DNA of 46,586 bases from a virus. Of the stretch, positions 1-8,668 are shown one piece after another (the first letter of the stretch is position 1; each line of letters opens with the position of its first letter). The notes below the pieces were generated by a model that had not been told where the DNA came from, ran no database searches, and saw only the letters and a list, made by a program, of their open reading frames with translations. The stretch covers positions 1 to 46,586 of IMG/VR virus record IMGVR_UViG_3300042340_000108, one strand, 5' to 3'. The translations under genes and the position numbers were made by a program.

Positions 1-1
1 A

Positions 2-379
2 ATCATAGCGGCTGATGCCAACCGCTATCCGTCCATCCGCGAACCAGCATATCAGAAGAAATACGACTACATCGAACACGCGGAACGAGCCGTGATCTAC
101 AGGTGCGTCGGCAAGGGGCTTACCACACTGAATACCCACATGTACTGCCCATTCATTGCTTGCCCCGATTGCGCGAGGGCAATCGTGATGGCAGGAATAC
201 GCAGGGTGGTTGGTCACAAGACCATTTGGGACATAATGCCTGAGAGATGGAAACCCAAGTGCAATATAGGGATAAACATCCTTGAGGGAGCAGGAGTAGA
301 GGTTCTGCTCTATGATGGCAAGGTTCTAAACGACGGAGAGTTCAAGATTCGCTTCAATGGAGAAGACATAGAACCATAA
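2..379 (+). CDS. cd: Deoxycytidylate (dCMP) deaminase, 5' end cut off
   Basis: Converts dCMP to dUMP, feeding dTMP synthesis with the ThyX and dUTPase encoded further along. The frame is open from base 2 with no start inside the window, so the gene begins upstream; the GTG at 92 is internal because the catalytic part lies before it. The zinc/proton-shuttle motif H-A-E is encoded at 77-85 (EHAERAVIY), and the second zinc motif is C-P-D-C (in YCPFIACPDCARAI). These are the two hallmarks of the cytidine/deoxycytidylate deaminase family. The visible part is 125 residues; T4 Cd is about 190. A T4-type late-promoter-like sequence overlaps its stop codon. Confidence 0.85.
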   Translation: MIAADANRYPSIREPAYQKKYDYIEHAERAVIYRCVGKGLTTLNTHMYCPFIACPDCARAIVMAGIRRVVGHKTIWDIMPERWKPKCNIGINILEGAGVEVLLYDGKVLNDGEFKIRFNGEDIEP

Positions 380-382
380 ATA
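375..382 (+). promoter_or_regulatory. T4-type late promoter candidate (CATAAATA) before uvsW
   Basis: CATAAATA differs from the T4 late consensus TATAAATA by one base and overlaps the TAA of the deaminase gene. It lies only 5 bases before the uvsW ATG at 388, very close for a leadered transcript, so it may be chance. The phage encodes the matching sigma factor gp55. Confidence 0.3.
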
Positions 383-387
383 TCTGC

Positions 388-1875
388 ATGGATACATTGG
401 TTCTTGAAGATGTTGATTCAGTATTCATCCGTGTGCGATGTGAGCGCGGTACTGCCAAGGAGTTGAGCGATTGCTTCTCCTTCAAGGTTCCGAACCACAA
501 GTACATGTCGCGCTTCCGCAAGACGCGGTGGAGTGGCGACATCAAACTATACAACGTAGGCAAGGCAACGATCTACCGTGGTCTTCGCAACTATGTCACG
601 AAGTTTGCCGCTGATCGCGGATATCACCTCGACAACAAACTTACCGAAAGCCAGCATCGTGCCCTGACAGGCGCGGAGGTGGATGCCCTTTTCGACCGCT
701 GCGTTGGAAAGGAGTCTGGCATACCATCGCTTCATGACCATCAGCGGGATGCCATCGTGAAGGCATCAGAAACATCTAGAATCCTCCTGGTGTCTCCAAC
801 GGGTAGCGGCAAGTCCATGATCATCTACCTCCTGATGAGGCATATGCTTGAGCATACGGAAGGCAAGATACTCATCGTCGTGCCAACCATAGGATTGGTG
901 ACGCAGATGGCAAGCGACTTCGAACATTATGCCAAGGGTACGGACTGGAAGGTATCCAAGAACTGCCATCCGATCTATGCGGGGCAGGAGAAAGAAACAA
1001 AGAAGCGTGTGGTGATCACTACATGGCAGTCGGTCTACAAGCAGCCGCGTTCCTACTTCGATCAGTTCACGGTGGCATTTGGAGATGAGTGCCATATGTT
1101 CAAGGCAAAGTCACTCAGCGGCATCATGGAAAAACTCACGAACTGCAACTTCCGTTTCGGCACCACGGGAACACTCGACGGAATGCAGTGCCACAAGTTG
1201 ATCATCGAAGGGTTGTTTGGTCCGTCATACCATGTGACCTCTACCAAGAAACTCATCGACAAGAACATATTGTCGAGCCTCAAGATAGATACCATCCTGT
1301 TGAACTATGGGGAGGCAGACAGACGCGCAGTCAGCAAGTATACCTATAGTGATGAGATGCTGTGGCTCATTCACAACGACAAGAGGAACAGGTTCATCGT
1401 GGATCTTGCGGATAGCCTGAAGGGGAATACGCTGATTCTCTTTCAGTTCGTTGAGAAGCATGGCAAGCAACTTGATCATCTCGTCAGAAAGACAGGAAAG
1501 AAGACATTCTTTGTCCACGGTGGCACGGAGGCAGAGGACAGGGAGCAAGTCAGGAAGATACTTGAGGAGAACGACCAGTGCATAGTGGTCGCATCGTATG
1601 GAACATTCTCCACAGGCATTTCCATAAAGAGACTGCACAACATCATATTTGCATCACCTAGCAAGTCCAGGGTCCGTGTGTTGCAGTCGATTGGAAGGCA
1701 GTTGCGTGTTTCGGAACACAAGCAGTTCGCAAAGTTGTACGATATTGGGGATGATCTGTCATGGAAAACGAAAAAGAATCACACTCTTCGTCATTTCTCA
1801 GAAAGAATCAAAATCTATCGGTCGGAAAAGTTCGAGTTCAGACCGATCATCATAAAGATGGAGAATCTACAATGA
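388..1875 (+). CDS. uvsW: UvsW-type RNA-DNA / branched-DNA helicase
   Basis: Superfamily 2 helicase that in T4 unwinds R-loops and migrates branched DNA, switching replication from origins to recombination. The 495 residues match T4 UvsW (about 500). Walker A is P-T-G-S-G-K-S at about residues 137-143, and the Walker B/DExH box is D-E-C-H at 233-236, close to the T4 DECH form. Motif III-like TTGTLDG follows, and motif VI is QSIGRQLR near the C-terminus. The N-terminal ~100 residues correspond to the DNA-binding domain of UvsW. The 3' end overlaps the next gene by ATGA, implying translational coupling. Confidence 0.93.
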   Translation: MDTLVLEDVDSVFIRVRCERGTAKELSDCFSFKVPNHKYMSRFRKTRWSGDIKLYNVGKATIYRGLRNYVTKFAADRGYHLDNKLTESQHRALTGAEVDALFDRCVGKESGIPSLHDHQRDAIVKASETSRILLVSPTGSGKSMIIYLLMRHMLEHTEGKILIVVPTIGLVTQMASDFEHYAKGTDWKVSKNCHPIYAGQEKETKKRVVITTWQSVYKQPRSYFDQFTVAFGDECHMFKAKSLSGIMEKLTNCNFRFGTTGTLDGMQCHKLIIEGLFGPSYHVTSTKKLIDKNILSSLKIDTILLNYGEADRRAVSKYTYSDEMLWLIHNDKRNRFIVDLADSLKGNTLILFQFVEKHGKQLDHLVRKTGKKTFFVHGGTEAEDREQVRKILEENDQCIVVASYGTFSTGISIKRLHNIIFASPSKSRVRVLQSIGRQLRVSEHKQFAKLYDIGDDLSWKTKKNHTLRHFSERIKIYRSEKFEFRPIIIKMENLQ

Positions 1876-2618
1876 AGGAATACATCCTCATCAAGTTGCG
1901 TTCAGGTGAGGAGATCATTGCATCCCTCATGTCCAAGAACAGGAATGGCATCAAGGTTCTTAGACCAATGCAGATCCGTCAGGTTCCATTCGTTGACTAT
2001 GCATCGGGATCGCTGAAGGCAGCAGTGGTGATGGAGAACTGGATCGGTCGAACCAACGACGATGAGGTGGTCATTCCGAACAACTGGGTCGGGATCAAGA
2101 TGCTTCCGTCTCAGACCATCATCGATGCCTATGAAAAGCAGATGAAGACCGATGACGAGCCGTCTGTTCCAAAGAAGGCTGAGGTCGAACTGACCGACAA
2201 GGAAAAGACGGAGATGAAGGCACTTGAGGATGAGATGACGAAGATGCTTTCAAGCATGGCAAGCGAGGCTGGCATCACCCCGCCCGACATAGAGGGAATG
2301 GCTGACTTTGCCAACATCATGGATACGCAGAACAAAGGCAAGGACACGGTCATCGTGAACTTCGTCTTTCCTGCCAATGTCTTCAAGAACATGATGGAGG
2401 ACGGGCTGATCGAAGACTTCCTCTCAGGTGGAATGTCCTATCAGGACGAGAACGGAGACAACTCATCTGAGGAGGATGACATGGAGGATGATGTCGATTC
2501 AAAGCCCAAGAAGAAAAAGAAGATTCGTGAGAACGATGTCGATCTTCGTGAGAAGGGAGACGAGTCTTGGGGGAACAGTTTCCGTGATTGGAGTTCAAAC
2601 CCTAATGACTATCTCTAA
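1872..2618 (+). CDS. Sm-like (LSm/Hfq-fold) protein with acidic-basic tail
   Basis: The start ATG at 1872 overlaps the uvsW stop; an upstream in-frame ATG at 1761 would lie inside uvsW and is less likely. The product is 248 residues. Residues 1-85 show an Sm-like pattern: a strand I-K-L-R-S-G-E-E-I-I-A, then VLRPMQI, a W-I, and a strand ending in MLPSQTIIDAY. The same order of elements occurs in the protein at 21103, so the two are paralogues. The middle is helical and acidic. The tail contains a run of D/E (about residues 205-220), a KPKKKKK patch and an aromatic C-terminus (SWGNSFRDWSSNPNDYL). Sm-like proteins usually form rings that bind RNA. Its role here is unknown. Confidence 0.6.
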   Translation: MKEYILIKLRSGEEIIASLMSKNRNGIKVLRPMQIRQVPFVDYASGSLKAAVVMENWIGRTNDDEVVIPNNWVGIKMLPSQTIIDAYEKQMKTDDEPSVPKKAEVELTDKEKTEMKALEDEMTKMLSSMASEAGITPPDIEGMADFANIMDTQNKGKDTVIVNFVFPANVFKNMMEDGLIEDFLSGGMSYQDENGDNSSEEDDMEDDVDSKPKKKKKIRENDVDLREKGDESWGNSFRDWSSNPNDYL

Positions 2619-2648
2619 GTCTAAGAACACTTCTTGATCAAACTAGAC
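2619..2648 (+). other. Imperfect inverted repeat between the Sm-like gene and gp55
   Basis: GTCTA at 2619-2623 pairs with TAGAC at 2644-2648, and AAGAA (2623-2627) pairs with TTCTT (2631-2635) around a CAC loop. The two arms cannot form one continuous long stem and there is no T tract. It may be a weak transcript-end structure, or nothing. Confidence 0.25.
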
Positions 2649-2712
2649 ACACTCAAGTTACCTACTTCGTTTCCATCTGTCAAGCCCCTTCTACAGAATC
2701 TAAAGTTGCCAC

Positions 2713-2740
2713 TTGCCTTCTGCCGATACTGAGGTAGTAT
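2713..2740 (+). promoter_or_regulatory. Sigma70-like promoter for gp55
   Basis: -35 TTGCCT (2713-2718), 16-bp spacer, -10 TAGTAT (2735-2740). It sits in one of the few real intergenic gaps (2619-2768). It is followed by a strong ribosome site AAGGAGGA (2753-2760), 8 bases before the ATG at 2769. The 16-bp spacer is shared by the other host-type promoters of the window. Transcription by the unmodified host polymerase would let gp55 accumulate before the late phase. Confidence 0.6.
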
Positions 2741-2768
2741 GTTCGTGCAAGCAAGGAGGATACGATGA

Positions 2769-3314
2769 ATGAGTGACTCGCATTACATAGACAATAAGGT
2801 TTTCTACGCTGAGATGGTGAAGTGGAAGAAGGAATGGAAGAAGGCAAAGAAGGCTAACCTTCCTCTTCCTCCCGTCACGGACTACATCGGCAGATGCTTT
2901 CTCAACATCGCGGAACGCCTGTCGTACAGACCGAACTTCATAAACTATCCCTATCGCGACGAGATGGTCGGTGACGGCATTGAGAACTGCCTGATGTATG
3001 CGGCTAACTTTGATCCGAGCAAGTCAAAGAATCCGTTCTCCTACTTCACGCAGATCATCTACTATGCCTTTGTCCGCAGGATACAGAAGGAAAAGAAGCA
3101 GAACTACATCAAGTTCAAGAGCATTGAACTTGCGGAGATGACAGGTAAGATTCCCAAGTGGTTGAAAGAGGCATATCATGATGAGAACAAGGTTCAGGAT
3201 TTCTTCAAGAGCCTTTCTCTCTCGGAACTTGACCTAGAGAACTTTGAGGGTGGCAAGAAGAAGACAGCAGCACCCGTGGCAGAAAAGAAACCAAAGAAGA
3301 AGCCAAAGAAATGA
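2769..3314 (+). CDS. 55: RNA polymerase sigma factor for late transcription (gp55)
   Basis: Small sigma-70-family factor that binds host core RNA polymerase and directs it to late promoters (TATAAATA in T4), coupled to the gp45 sliding clamp. It has 181 residues, as in T4 (185). The family hallmark block NPFSYFTQIIYYAFVRRIQK is at about residues 95-114, equivalent to sigma region 2. The C-terminus is lysine-rich (KKKTAAPVAEKKPKKKPKK). The start at 2769 is chosen over the ATG at 2765, which reads only three codons before a stop. The ribosome site AAGGAGGA is ideal. It overlaps gp47 by ATGA. Its presence supports the TAAATA sites reported here as real late promoters. Confidence 0.93.
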   Translation: MSDSHYIDNKVFYAEMVKWKKEWKKAKKANLPLPPVTDYIGRCFLNIAERLSYRPNFINYPYRDEMVGDGIENCLMYAANFDPSKSKNPFSYFTQIIYYAFVRRIQKEKKQNYIKFKSIELAEMTGKIPKWLKEAYHDENKVQDFFKSLSLSELDLENFEGGKKKTAAPVAEKKPKKKPKK

Positions 3315-4366
3315 AGATCGCCATCGTCACCGATACTCACTTCGGATTCAAGAACGACTCCCCGATATTCCTTGAGGCATATCTGTCGTTCTTCGAAGAG
3401 CAGTTCTTCCCATACCTGAAGGCAAATGGGATAAAGACTGTCATTCATATGGGTGATGTTCTTGACCGGAGGAAGTTCATCAACTTCAATACCCTGCGCG
3501 CCGTCAGGAAGCGGTTCACCGAGTGGTTCAACGAGAACGGGATCGATGTGCATTGCGTGATTGGAAACCATGACTGCTATTGGAAGAACACCAATGAAGT
3601 CAACTCTGCGGTCGAGATATTCGGTGATCATTTCCATGTCTACGAGAAGCCAACGGATGTGATGCTCGACGGAATGATTTGTGGCTTCGTTCCTTGGATT
3701 GCCAAGGACAATGCTGCTGAAGTCGAGGAGTATCTGCTCCACAGCAATGCGGACTGCCTGTTTGGTCACTTTGAGATCACGGGATACGAGGTTGTCCGTG
3801 GTGTCAAGCATGAGGGTGGGCTTGACCCAAACATCCTTCAGAAGTTCAACATGGTCTATTCGGGGCATTTCCACTGCAAGCAGAAGAAGGGAAATGTCCA
3901 TTACCTTGGTTGCCCTTATCAGATGTTCTTCTCCGAGGTTTCCGAGGAGCGTGGATTCCATGTCCTCGACACCACGGATGGGAGCATTGAGTTCATTGAG
4001 AACCCAAGGAAACTATATCGAAAGATCGTCTATGATGCGGTCCTTGACGAGCAAGGGCATGGCAACTTCAACTTCACAAAGTTCAAGGAATGCTATGTTA
4101 GGCTTGTGGTGACTTCCAAGAAGAACCAACTCAAGTTCGACATGTTCTGCGATAAACTCTTCGATGCTGGCATCCATGATATGCTTATCGTGGACACCTT
4201 GGAGCAGGAGGAGAAGAAGGAAGAGGATGTCTTCGTCTCCGAAAAGGAACTTTCCAAGAACACCATCGATCTCATTGATGGATACATCGATGAACTCAAG
4301 GTGGATGAAAGCACGGATCTGAAGAACATGATGCGCGAGATCTATAGTGAAAGTTTGTCTCTCTAG
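3311..4366 (+). CDS. 47: Recombination endonuclease subunit gp47 (SbcD/Mre11 family)
   Basis: Nuclease subunit of the gp46-gp47 complex, which resects DNA ends for recombination-dependent replication. It has 351 residues (T4 gp47 is 339). Calcineurin-type phosphodiesterase motifs are in order: D8-x-H10, G48-D49, G85-N86-H87-D88, a G-H-F near residue 150 and S-G-H-F-H near 184. These supply the metal ligands of Mre11/SbcD. The C-terminal third is acidic and likely caps the nuclease. The start overlaps the gp55 stop. The partner gp46 lies about 5 kb downstream at 9206, separated by structural-type genes, whereas in T4 the pair is nearly adjacent. Confidence 0.93.
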   Translation: MKIAIVTDTHFGFKNDSPIFLEAYLSFFEEQFFPYLKANGIKTVIHMGDVLDRRKFINFNTLRAVRKRFTEWFNENGIDVHCVIGNHDCYWKNTNEVNSAVEIFGDHFHVYEKPTDVMLDGMICGFVPWIAKDNAAEVEEYLLHSNADCLFGHFEITGYEVVRGVKHEGGLDPNILQKFNMVYSGHFHCKQKKGNVHYLGCPYQMFFSEVSEERGFHVLDTTDGSIEFIENPRKLYRKIVYDAVLDEQGHGNFNFTKFKECYVRLVVTSKKNQLKFDMFCDKLFDAGIHDMLIVDTLEQEEKKEEDVFVSEKELSKNTIDLIDGYIDELKVDESTDLKNMMREIYSESLSL

Positions 4367-4369
4367 TTT

Positions 4370-4377
4370 CCTAAATA
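4370..4377 (+). promoter_or_regulatory. Late promoter candidate (CCTAAATA)
   Basis: CTAAATA at 4371-4377 lies between the gp47 stop (4364-4366) and the ATG at 4396. A Shine-Dalgarno GGAG at 4387-4390 follows, the normal arrangement for a late transcript start. It would drive the block 4396-8625, whose products look structural. Confidence 0.6.
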
Positions 4378-4395
4378 TTGGAAACTGGAGATGTC

Positions 4396-5421
4396 ATGGG
4401 CAGAGTAAACGAAGATCTCAGAAACTGGTTCAGCAAGTCTCACCCCGAGGGTGATTGGCAGCGAATCAACAGCAAGGGTGAGGCAATCGGTCCCTGTGCA
4501 AGGGAACCTGGAGAGCCTAAGCCCAAATGCATGTCACGCGAGAAGCGAGCGATGCTCTCCAAGGGAGAGAGGGCATCTGCTGTCCGTGCAAAAAGAAAGC
4601 ACGATCCAAATCCGAAACGAGAGGGAGAACCAATCATGGTGTCCAATTTTGGCAAGGGAAGAATAACTGAGGGCAAGAACGAACCAACCAACAAGGAACT
4701 ATGGAGCAAGATCCAATCCCTTGTGTCGGGTAAGAGTTCAAGCATTGAGTACAACGGAAAGACCATAGATGGTCCAAACAATGGAAAGGGTTTCAAGGTT
4801 CATCCCTCTGCATACTCAAATGGTTGGGCATCTGCAAAGTACAAGGAACTTGGTGGTGATTGGAAGACGGTGAATGAAGGGTTGAAGAACTTCAACTGCT
4901 TTGTTGATCGGGACTCCATGCTCTCTCAGATGAATACATTCAACGATGTGCTTTCACGAACTGGCAAGATCATTGTCGAGAAGTATGTCGTGCAGGACAA
5001 CCTCAAGAATGGAATCGGACCCGAGCATATCAGAACCTATGCCAAGAAGTTCGGTGGTTCTGCGAAGAGCAAGAACGAGACAACCGAGTTCATGTTCGAT
5101 GACGAGAAGTCGGCTGACTCCTTCCTCAAGGCAATCACTGGCAAGGGGCTGAACGAGAGCGAGTGCGAGGGTAGGCAGTCGGGAAAGCCTTGGAGGACTC
5201 CTGGTGAAAAGAAGAAGTTCGCCGTCTGCGTCGATGGCAAGATAGTGCGCTTCGGTGATCCTGGTCTTTCAATCAAGCGCGATCAGCCTGGTCGCCTCAA
5301 GAACTTCCGCGCCCGTCACGGATGTGACAAGGGTGGCATTGCCCGAGACACTCCGAAGTACTGGTCCTGCCAGATGTGGCGCAAGGACAAGAGCGTAACC
5401 GATCTCACTGGTGGTGGCTGA
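4396..5421 (+). CDS. DUF5872-like protein with C-terminal cysteine motif
   Basis: The start ATG at 4396 is preceded by GGAG with 5-base spacing; an upstream TTG at 4378 is in frame but lies before that site. The product has 341 residues. The N-terminal ~75 residues (DLRNWFSKS, GPCAREPGE, PKCMSREKRAMLSKGERA, VRAKRKHDP) resemble the DUF5872 module found in marine T4-like phages. The C-terminal ~60 residues carry another module, IVRFGDPGLSIKRDQPGR then RARHGCDKG then YWSCQMW, also common in marine phage proteins. The middle has a conserved-looking GWASAKYKELGGDWK stretch. The function is unknown. Its position after a late promoter and before tail-type proteins suggests a virion or assembly role. 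Confidence 0.5.
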   Translation: MGRVNEDLRNWFSKSHPEGDWQRINSKGEAIGPCAREPGEPKPKCMSREKRAMLSKGERASAVRAKRKHDPNPKREGEPIMVSNFGKGRITEGKNEPTNKELWSKIQSLVSGKSSSIEYNGKTIDGPNNGKGFKVHPSAYSNGWASAKYKELGGDWKTVNEGLKNFNCFVDRDSMLSQMNTFNDVLSRTGKIIVEKYVVQDNLKNGIGPEHIRTYAKKFGGSAKSKNETTEFMFDDEKSADSFLKAITGKGLNESECEGRQSGKPWRTPGEKKKFAVCVDGKIVRFGDPGLSIKRDQPGRLKNFRARHGCDKGGIARDTPKYWSCQMWRKDKSVTDLTGGG

Positions 5422-5864
5422 TGGCACTTGTAGAGCAGGACTTCACCGTCGAGCAGGGATCTTCCTTCATCATGGAGTTCGATCTCCTGAAGGATGACAA
5501 CACCACACTCAGTCTCGTCGCTCCATCTCCCAATGGTGTGAATACATTTCAACTTGACAAGTATTCGTTTCGCATGAACTTCCGCAAGTCTAAGTATCGT
5601 GGTACGAGTGCCTACGGAATATCCAACACCAGCGTGATACAGGTTGGAGACGAGGATACTGAAGGAAGAACCGCAGACGGATTCTATCTGATTGCCAATC
5701 ATCCTGGCAGGGTGCGTATGGTGATGAAGCCATCCTCGACTGCAAGCATAAAGCATGGAAAATATTTCTTCGACATCGAAGCAGTAGCAGGGACAACGGG
5801 CTTTCAGGAAGTCACAAAGGTGGTGGCAGGTAGATTCGAGGTTACAGCGGAGGCAACGACCTAA
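5421..5864 (+). CDS. Phage structural-type beta-sandwich protein (copy 1)
   Basis: The start ATG at 5421 overlaps the upstream TGA. The 147 residues follow a pattern common in phage tail-associated modules (BppU_N-like): DFTVEQGSSFIMEFDL, then YSFRMNFRKSKY, GFYLIANHPGRVRMVM, KHGKYFFDIEAV, and VVAGRFEVTAEAT at the end. It is a paralogue of the next gene, which has the same order of elements (EQGTTFVLEF, YRMRMKIKKSKY, GRYFYDVELV, ILEGKFEIDAEAT). This looks like tandem duplication. Such modules usually form tail or baseplate attachment domains for host-facing proteins, here possibly for the 770-residue protein two genes on. The function is inferred from pattern only. Confidence 0.55.
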   Translation: MALVEQDFTVEQGSSFIMEFDLLKDDNTTLSLVAPSPNGVNTFQLDKYSFRMNFRKSKYRGTSAYGISNTSVIQVGDEDTEGRTADGFYLIANHPGRVRMVMKPSSTASIKHGKYFFDIEAVAGTTGFQEVTKVVAGRFEVTAEATT

Positions 5865-6316
5865 TGGCAGCACTAAATGCAGATCTTGCCATAGAGCAAG
5901 GAACAACCTTCGTGCTTGAGTTCAAGTTGTACAATGATCAACTTGAGATTGTGCCTCTTCTTACATCTGCCATAAACAACGAGGGTTCCGTCGAATATTC
6001 GATAAGCAACTACAGGATGCGGATGAAGATAAAGAAGTCCAAGTATAGGACACCTGTTCTTTACTCAGCAGGAACAACCATGAACTTTGTCGTGCAGCCA
6101 GGATCGACCGAGGGATTCATTCGTGACGGATTCCTCTTTGTCGGTGGATCCACTGGCTCGACACGAATGGTCATAAGTTCAATGACCAACGAATCGTTCA
6201 AGCCTGGTAGATACTTCTACGATGTCGAGTTGGTTGAACTCGTTGGATCGGATGAGATAGTCTCACGAATCCTTGAAGGAAAGTTTGAAATAGACGCAGA
6301 GGCAACCAAGCCATGA
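5864..6316 (+). CDS. Phage structural-type beta-sandwich protein (copy 2)
   Basis: 150 residues; the start overlaps the stop of copy 1 by one base (TAATG). It has the same motif order as copy 1 (see 5421-5864), with enough divergence for an old duplication. The N-terminal strand EQGTTFVLEF and the final strand pattern GRYFYDVELVE ... LEGKFEIDAEA are typical of these beta-sandwich units. It overlaps the following 770-residue gene by ATGA, so the three genes 5421-8625 are probably translated together and may form one virion substructure. Confidence 0.55.
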   Translation: MAALNADLAIEQGTTFVLEFKLYNDQLEIVPLLTSAINNEGSVEYSISNYRMRMKIKKSKYRTPVLYSAGTTMNFVVQPGSTEGFIRDGFLFVGGSTGSTRMVISSMTNESFKPGRYFYDVELVELVGSDEIVSRILEGKFEIDAEATKP

Positions 6317-8625
6317 AGATAACGAACATACGGGTTCTCAACAACTACAAGATCAAGTTGATCAATGCAACCTTGGCTGGTGTGAACACCACCGAGAATA
6401 TCGTTGCCGAACAGGGTACACGGTCGCCAGTTCTTCCAACTCCCGCGAATCCCGTGAGAACATTTCAGGAAAAATTCAATGTAGTCATGAAATATCTCAT
6501 CGGGAGATATGAACCTGGTTGGTCTGCTGCCGATCCTGTCGTCGGCAAGGCAGCAACGATGGCATTGCTTGGAGTCTCTTCAGGAATAAATCCCCTGACT
6601 CTGGGTGGCACTGTTGAGAATGCATTCAACGTACTCTCATCTACGGATGCTGGTTGGTTTGATCCGCTGACGCATCCGAAGGATTTTGCAACCGCTGTGA
6701 AGGCTGCTTATCGCACTTTTGAAAGAGCAAGAAAGCCAGCAAAAGCAAAGCATCGTTTTGTTGACTACAGCGTGAATGGAATCGGAGAATATTCGTATTC
6801 CAGAAGCGGTGGCAATATGTTCTTCAACATGAGATCCGACTCTCTGTGGTATCCTGAATCGGTTGGAAGTTCATCTTTGGGTTTGAGTTTTGGCTATGCA
6901 AACGGCATAGAGCGGCACATGCTGCACTCACCGTATGGCATCTTCAGAAGCCCCATGTACGAATCGGGTGCTTATTATCACAAGCAAAGTCTTCCTTGGA
7001 TGTCTGATCGATATGCGCCCGATGCTGGATGGGTCTTCGATCAATATCTCAAGATAAAGGAATCAGCAACCTTGAGGGACATGTTGACCGATTGTTCGGT
7101 TGAGCGAAATCCTCTATTGGGTGTCCTTGTCGATGGAGTCACCGATACCTATCTGAATACTTTTTATCGTGGAATGTGCTATCCCGATGGAGTCTATTCG
7201 AAGACGGTTGGCAATAGGGCAAATGGTGGCTATAGTGCGGATCAGGTCTTGGTTGGCTCACCGTGGATACCATATCCAAACGGAGTGACATGGACCGGAG
7301 CATTGTCTGGATTTGAACCTGCTGGTCTGTGCTTTGATATTCGAACACTGACTCTGTTTGATGGTACAACATTCCTGTTTAATCCTCCGACCATAACGGA
7401 CAGACCAGTTGACTTTGCAACAGGATTGTCTTGGGGCAATGGAGAAACGCGAATCCATCACTTGAATCTCCTTGCAGATGCTTGGGGAAACTCTATGGAG
7501 TTCATCTTCTATACAGGGCTTCTTCCCTATGGTGCCTACTATGAGCAAGCAATACCTTGGATGTTGTACAAGGATCCGACCGATCCCGAGCATGTCAGGT
7601 ATACCAAGTGGAGGCTAGATGCCTCAATGGCTCACTGGAAGGAAAAGTTCAAGTCACCAATAGATGGCTTTGCCCACATAATGACCGACTCAGCGGTTGC
7701 GATTGAACGAACGTATCATCGTTATATGCAACCAAGTTACATGACTTGGGGCAATGTCCTTCCGTCTGGTGCCAGTTACGTCGAGAATATCCCCGTCTCT
7801 TGGTTCAGGGATCAATACAACTACACATATGGACTATCTGGACCGAGTGCAGACAAGGGTGTTGTCACGGGAGTAGAACTATTTGGTTGGTATGACTGGA
7901 GTGCATATCCCGCCGAAACTTGGCACAAGAAATCACCTTCTGATTCTGCACCAAAGCATTGGATATTTGATGAAGACATTGCGTCGGCGCAGTATTCATC
8001 TATCTACGATCTTGTCGTTGGTCAGAGAGTAAACGGATTTACATTGACCAACAGAATATGGGGAATGGGAATCTGTGGTACTTCCGTGCTTGGTGAAATC
8101 TACACGACCACCAGAATAGCAGACCAAAGAACTCCCGATGGATATCCCTTCTATTACAATACATTCATAGGTGTGACTGGAAATGCATTGGAATGGAAGA
8201 GAGTGGCAAATACGAGATACGAGAACACCAACTTGGGAGTTCCTTGGTATCACGACAGAAGGTTCACTCTCTTCTATCACTATCCTATAGTGCTTGCCTT
8301 GGGTGGCACTATACTAGACCACATTCACAATGGATTTGGTTATTACTATGCAAATCAGTCTAGGTGGTTCGATGTCAGGCTCGGTTCTCTGTATGCGGGT
8401 GACATGGAAGCACTCAATCTTGGAACGGTTGTTTCCAATATTCCATTCCCAAACAGAAGGACTCCAACCACTCCACCTCAGAATCATTGGACGGGAAATG
8501 CCCGTGAGTCTGAGTTCGAACTGCTGTATGCTTGCATGAAGGGTGGCATCACCGCTGGATTGGATTCTTTGTACTTTACAGAACTTTACAATGAACTTGA
8601 AGCAGTGGGTGCAACTGGATTCTAA
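6313..8625 (+). CDS. Large protein of unknown function, Trp/Tyr/Gly-rich
   Basis: 770 residues and not recognised. The first ~25 residues (MKITNIRVLNNYKIKLINAT) read like a beta-strand adaptor. About residues 45-150 look helical (EKFNVVMKYLIGRYE, AVKAAYRTFERARKPAKAKHRF). The rest is rich in W, Y, G, P and D with loosely repeated units of the form GAYYxxxxPWM (SGAYYHKQSLPWMSDRY, YGAYYEQAIPWMLYKD, SGASYVENIPVSWFRD, TNLGVPWYHDRR). The aromatic, repetitive composition fits a carbohydrate-binding or glycan-hydrolysing adhesin or tailspike. No catalytic motif could be assigned. It follows two tandem tail-type beta-sandwich genes with ATGA overlap and no recognisable enzyme neighbour. Confidence 0.45.
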   Translation: MKITNIRVLNNYKIKLINATLAGVNTTENIVAEQGTRSPVLPTPANPVRTFQEKFNVVMKYLIGRYEPGWSAADPVVGKAATMALLGVSSGINPLTLGGTVENAFNVLSSTDAGWFDPLTHPKDFATAVKAAYRTFERARKPAKAKHRFVDYSVNGIGEYSYSRSGGNMFFNMRSDSLWYPESVGSSSLGLSFGYANGIERHMLHSPYGIFRSPMYESGAYYHKQSLPWMSDRYAPDAGWVFDQYLKIKESATLRDMLTDCSVERNPLLGVLVDGVTDTYLNTFYRGMCYPDGVYSKTVGNRANGGYSADQVLVGSPWIPYPNGVTWTGALSGFEPAGLCFDIRTLTLFDGTTFLFNPPTITDRPVDFATGLSWGNGETRIHHLNLLADAWGNSMEFIFYTGLLPYGAYYEQAIPWMLYKDPTDPEHVRYTKWRLDASMAHWKEKFKSPIDGFAHIMTDSAVAIERTYHRYMQPSYMTWGNVLPSGASYVENIPVSWFRDQYNYTYGLSGPSADKGVVTGVELFGWYDWSAYPAETWHKKSPSDSAPKHWIFDEDIASAQYSSIYDLVVGQRVNGFTLTNRIWGMGICGTSVLGEIYTTTRIADQRTPDGYPFYYNTFIGVTGNALEWKRVANTRYENTNLGVPWYHDRRFTLFYHYPIVLALGGTILDHIHNGFGYYYANQSRWFDVRLGSLYAGDMEALNLGTVVSNIPFPNRRTPTTPPQNHWTGNARESEFELLYACMKGGITAGLDSLYFTELYNELEAVGATGF

Positions 8626-8634
8626 TCAATCCAC

Positions 8635-8662
8635 TTGACAGTCACAAACATCGATGTATCAT
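8635..8662 (+). promoter_or_regulatory. Sigma70 promoter, probably giving a leaderless mRNA
   Basis: Consensus -35 TTGACA (8635-8640), 16-bp spacer, -10 TATCAT (8657-8662) preceded by TG. The next ATG is at 8669, six bases after the -10, where transcription should begin. No Shine-Dalgarno is present. The same geometry recurs before gp43 and gp41. Confidence 0.7.
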
Positions 8663-8668
8663 TGAGTC

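Noticed and set aside
1761-1871. Longer N-terminus for the Sm-like protein starting at 1761
   Set aside because: Lies inside uvsW in another frame, has no ribosome site and adds sequence unlike the Sm fold; the ATG at 1872 gives ATGA coupling.
3194-3961. 255-codon open frame on the minus strand over gp55/gp47
   Set aside because: Fully antisense to two confidently identified genes, with no ribosome site and no recognisable motif; a shadow of + strand codon use.
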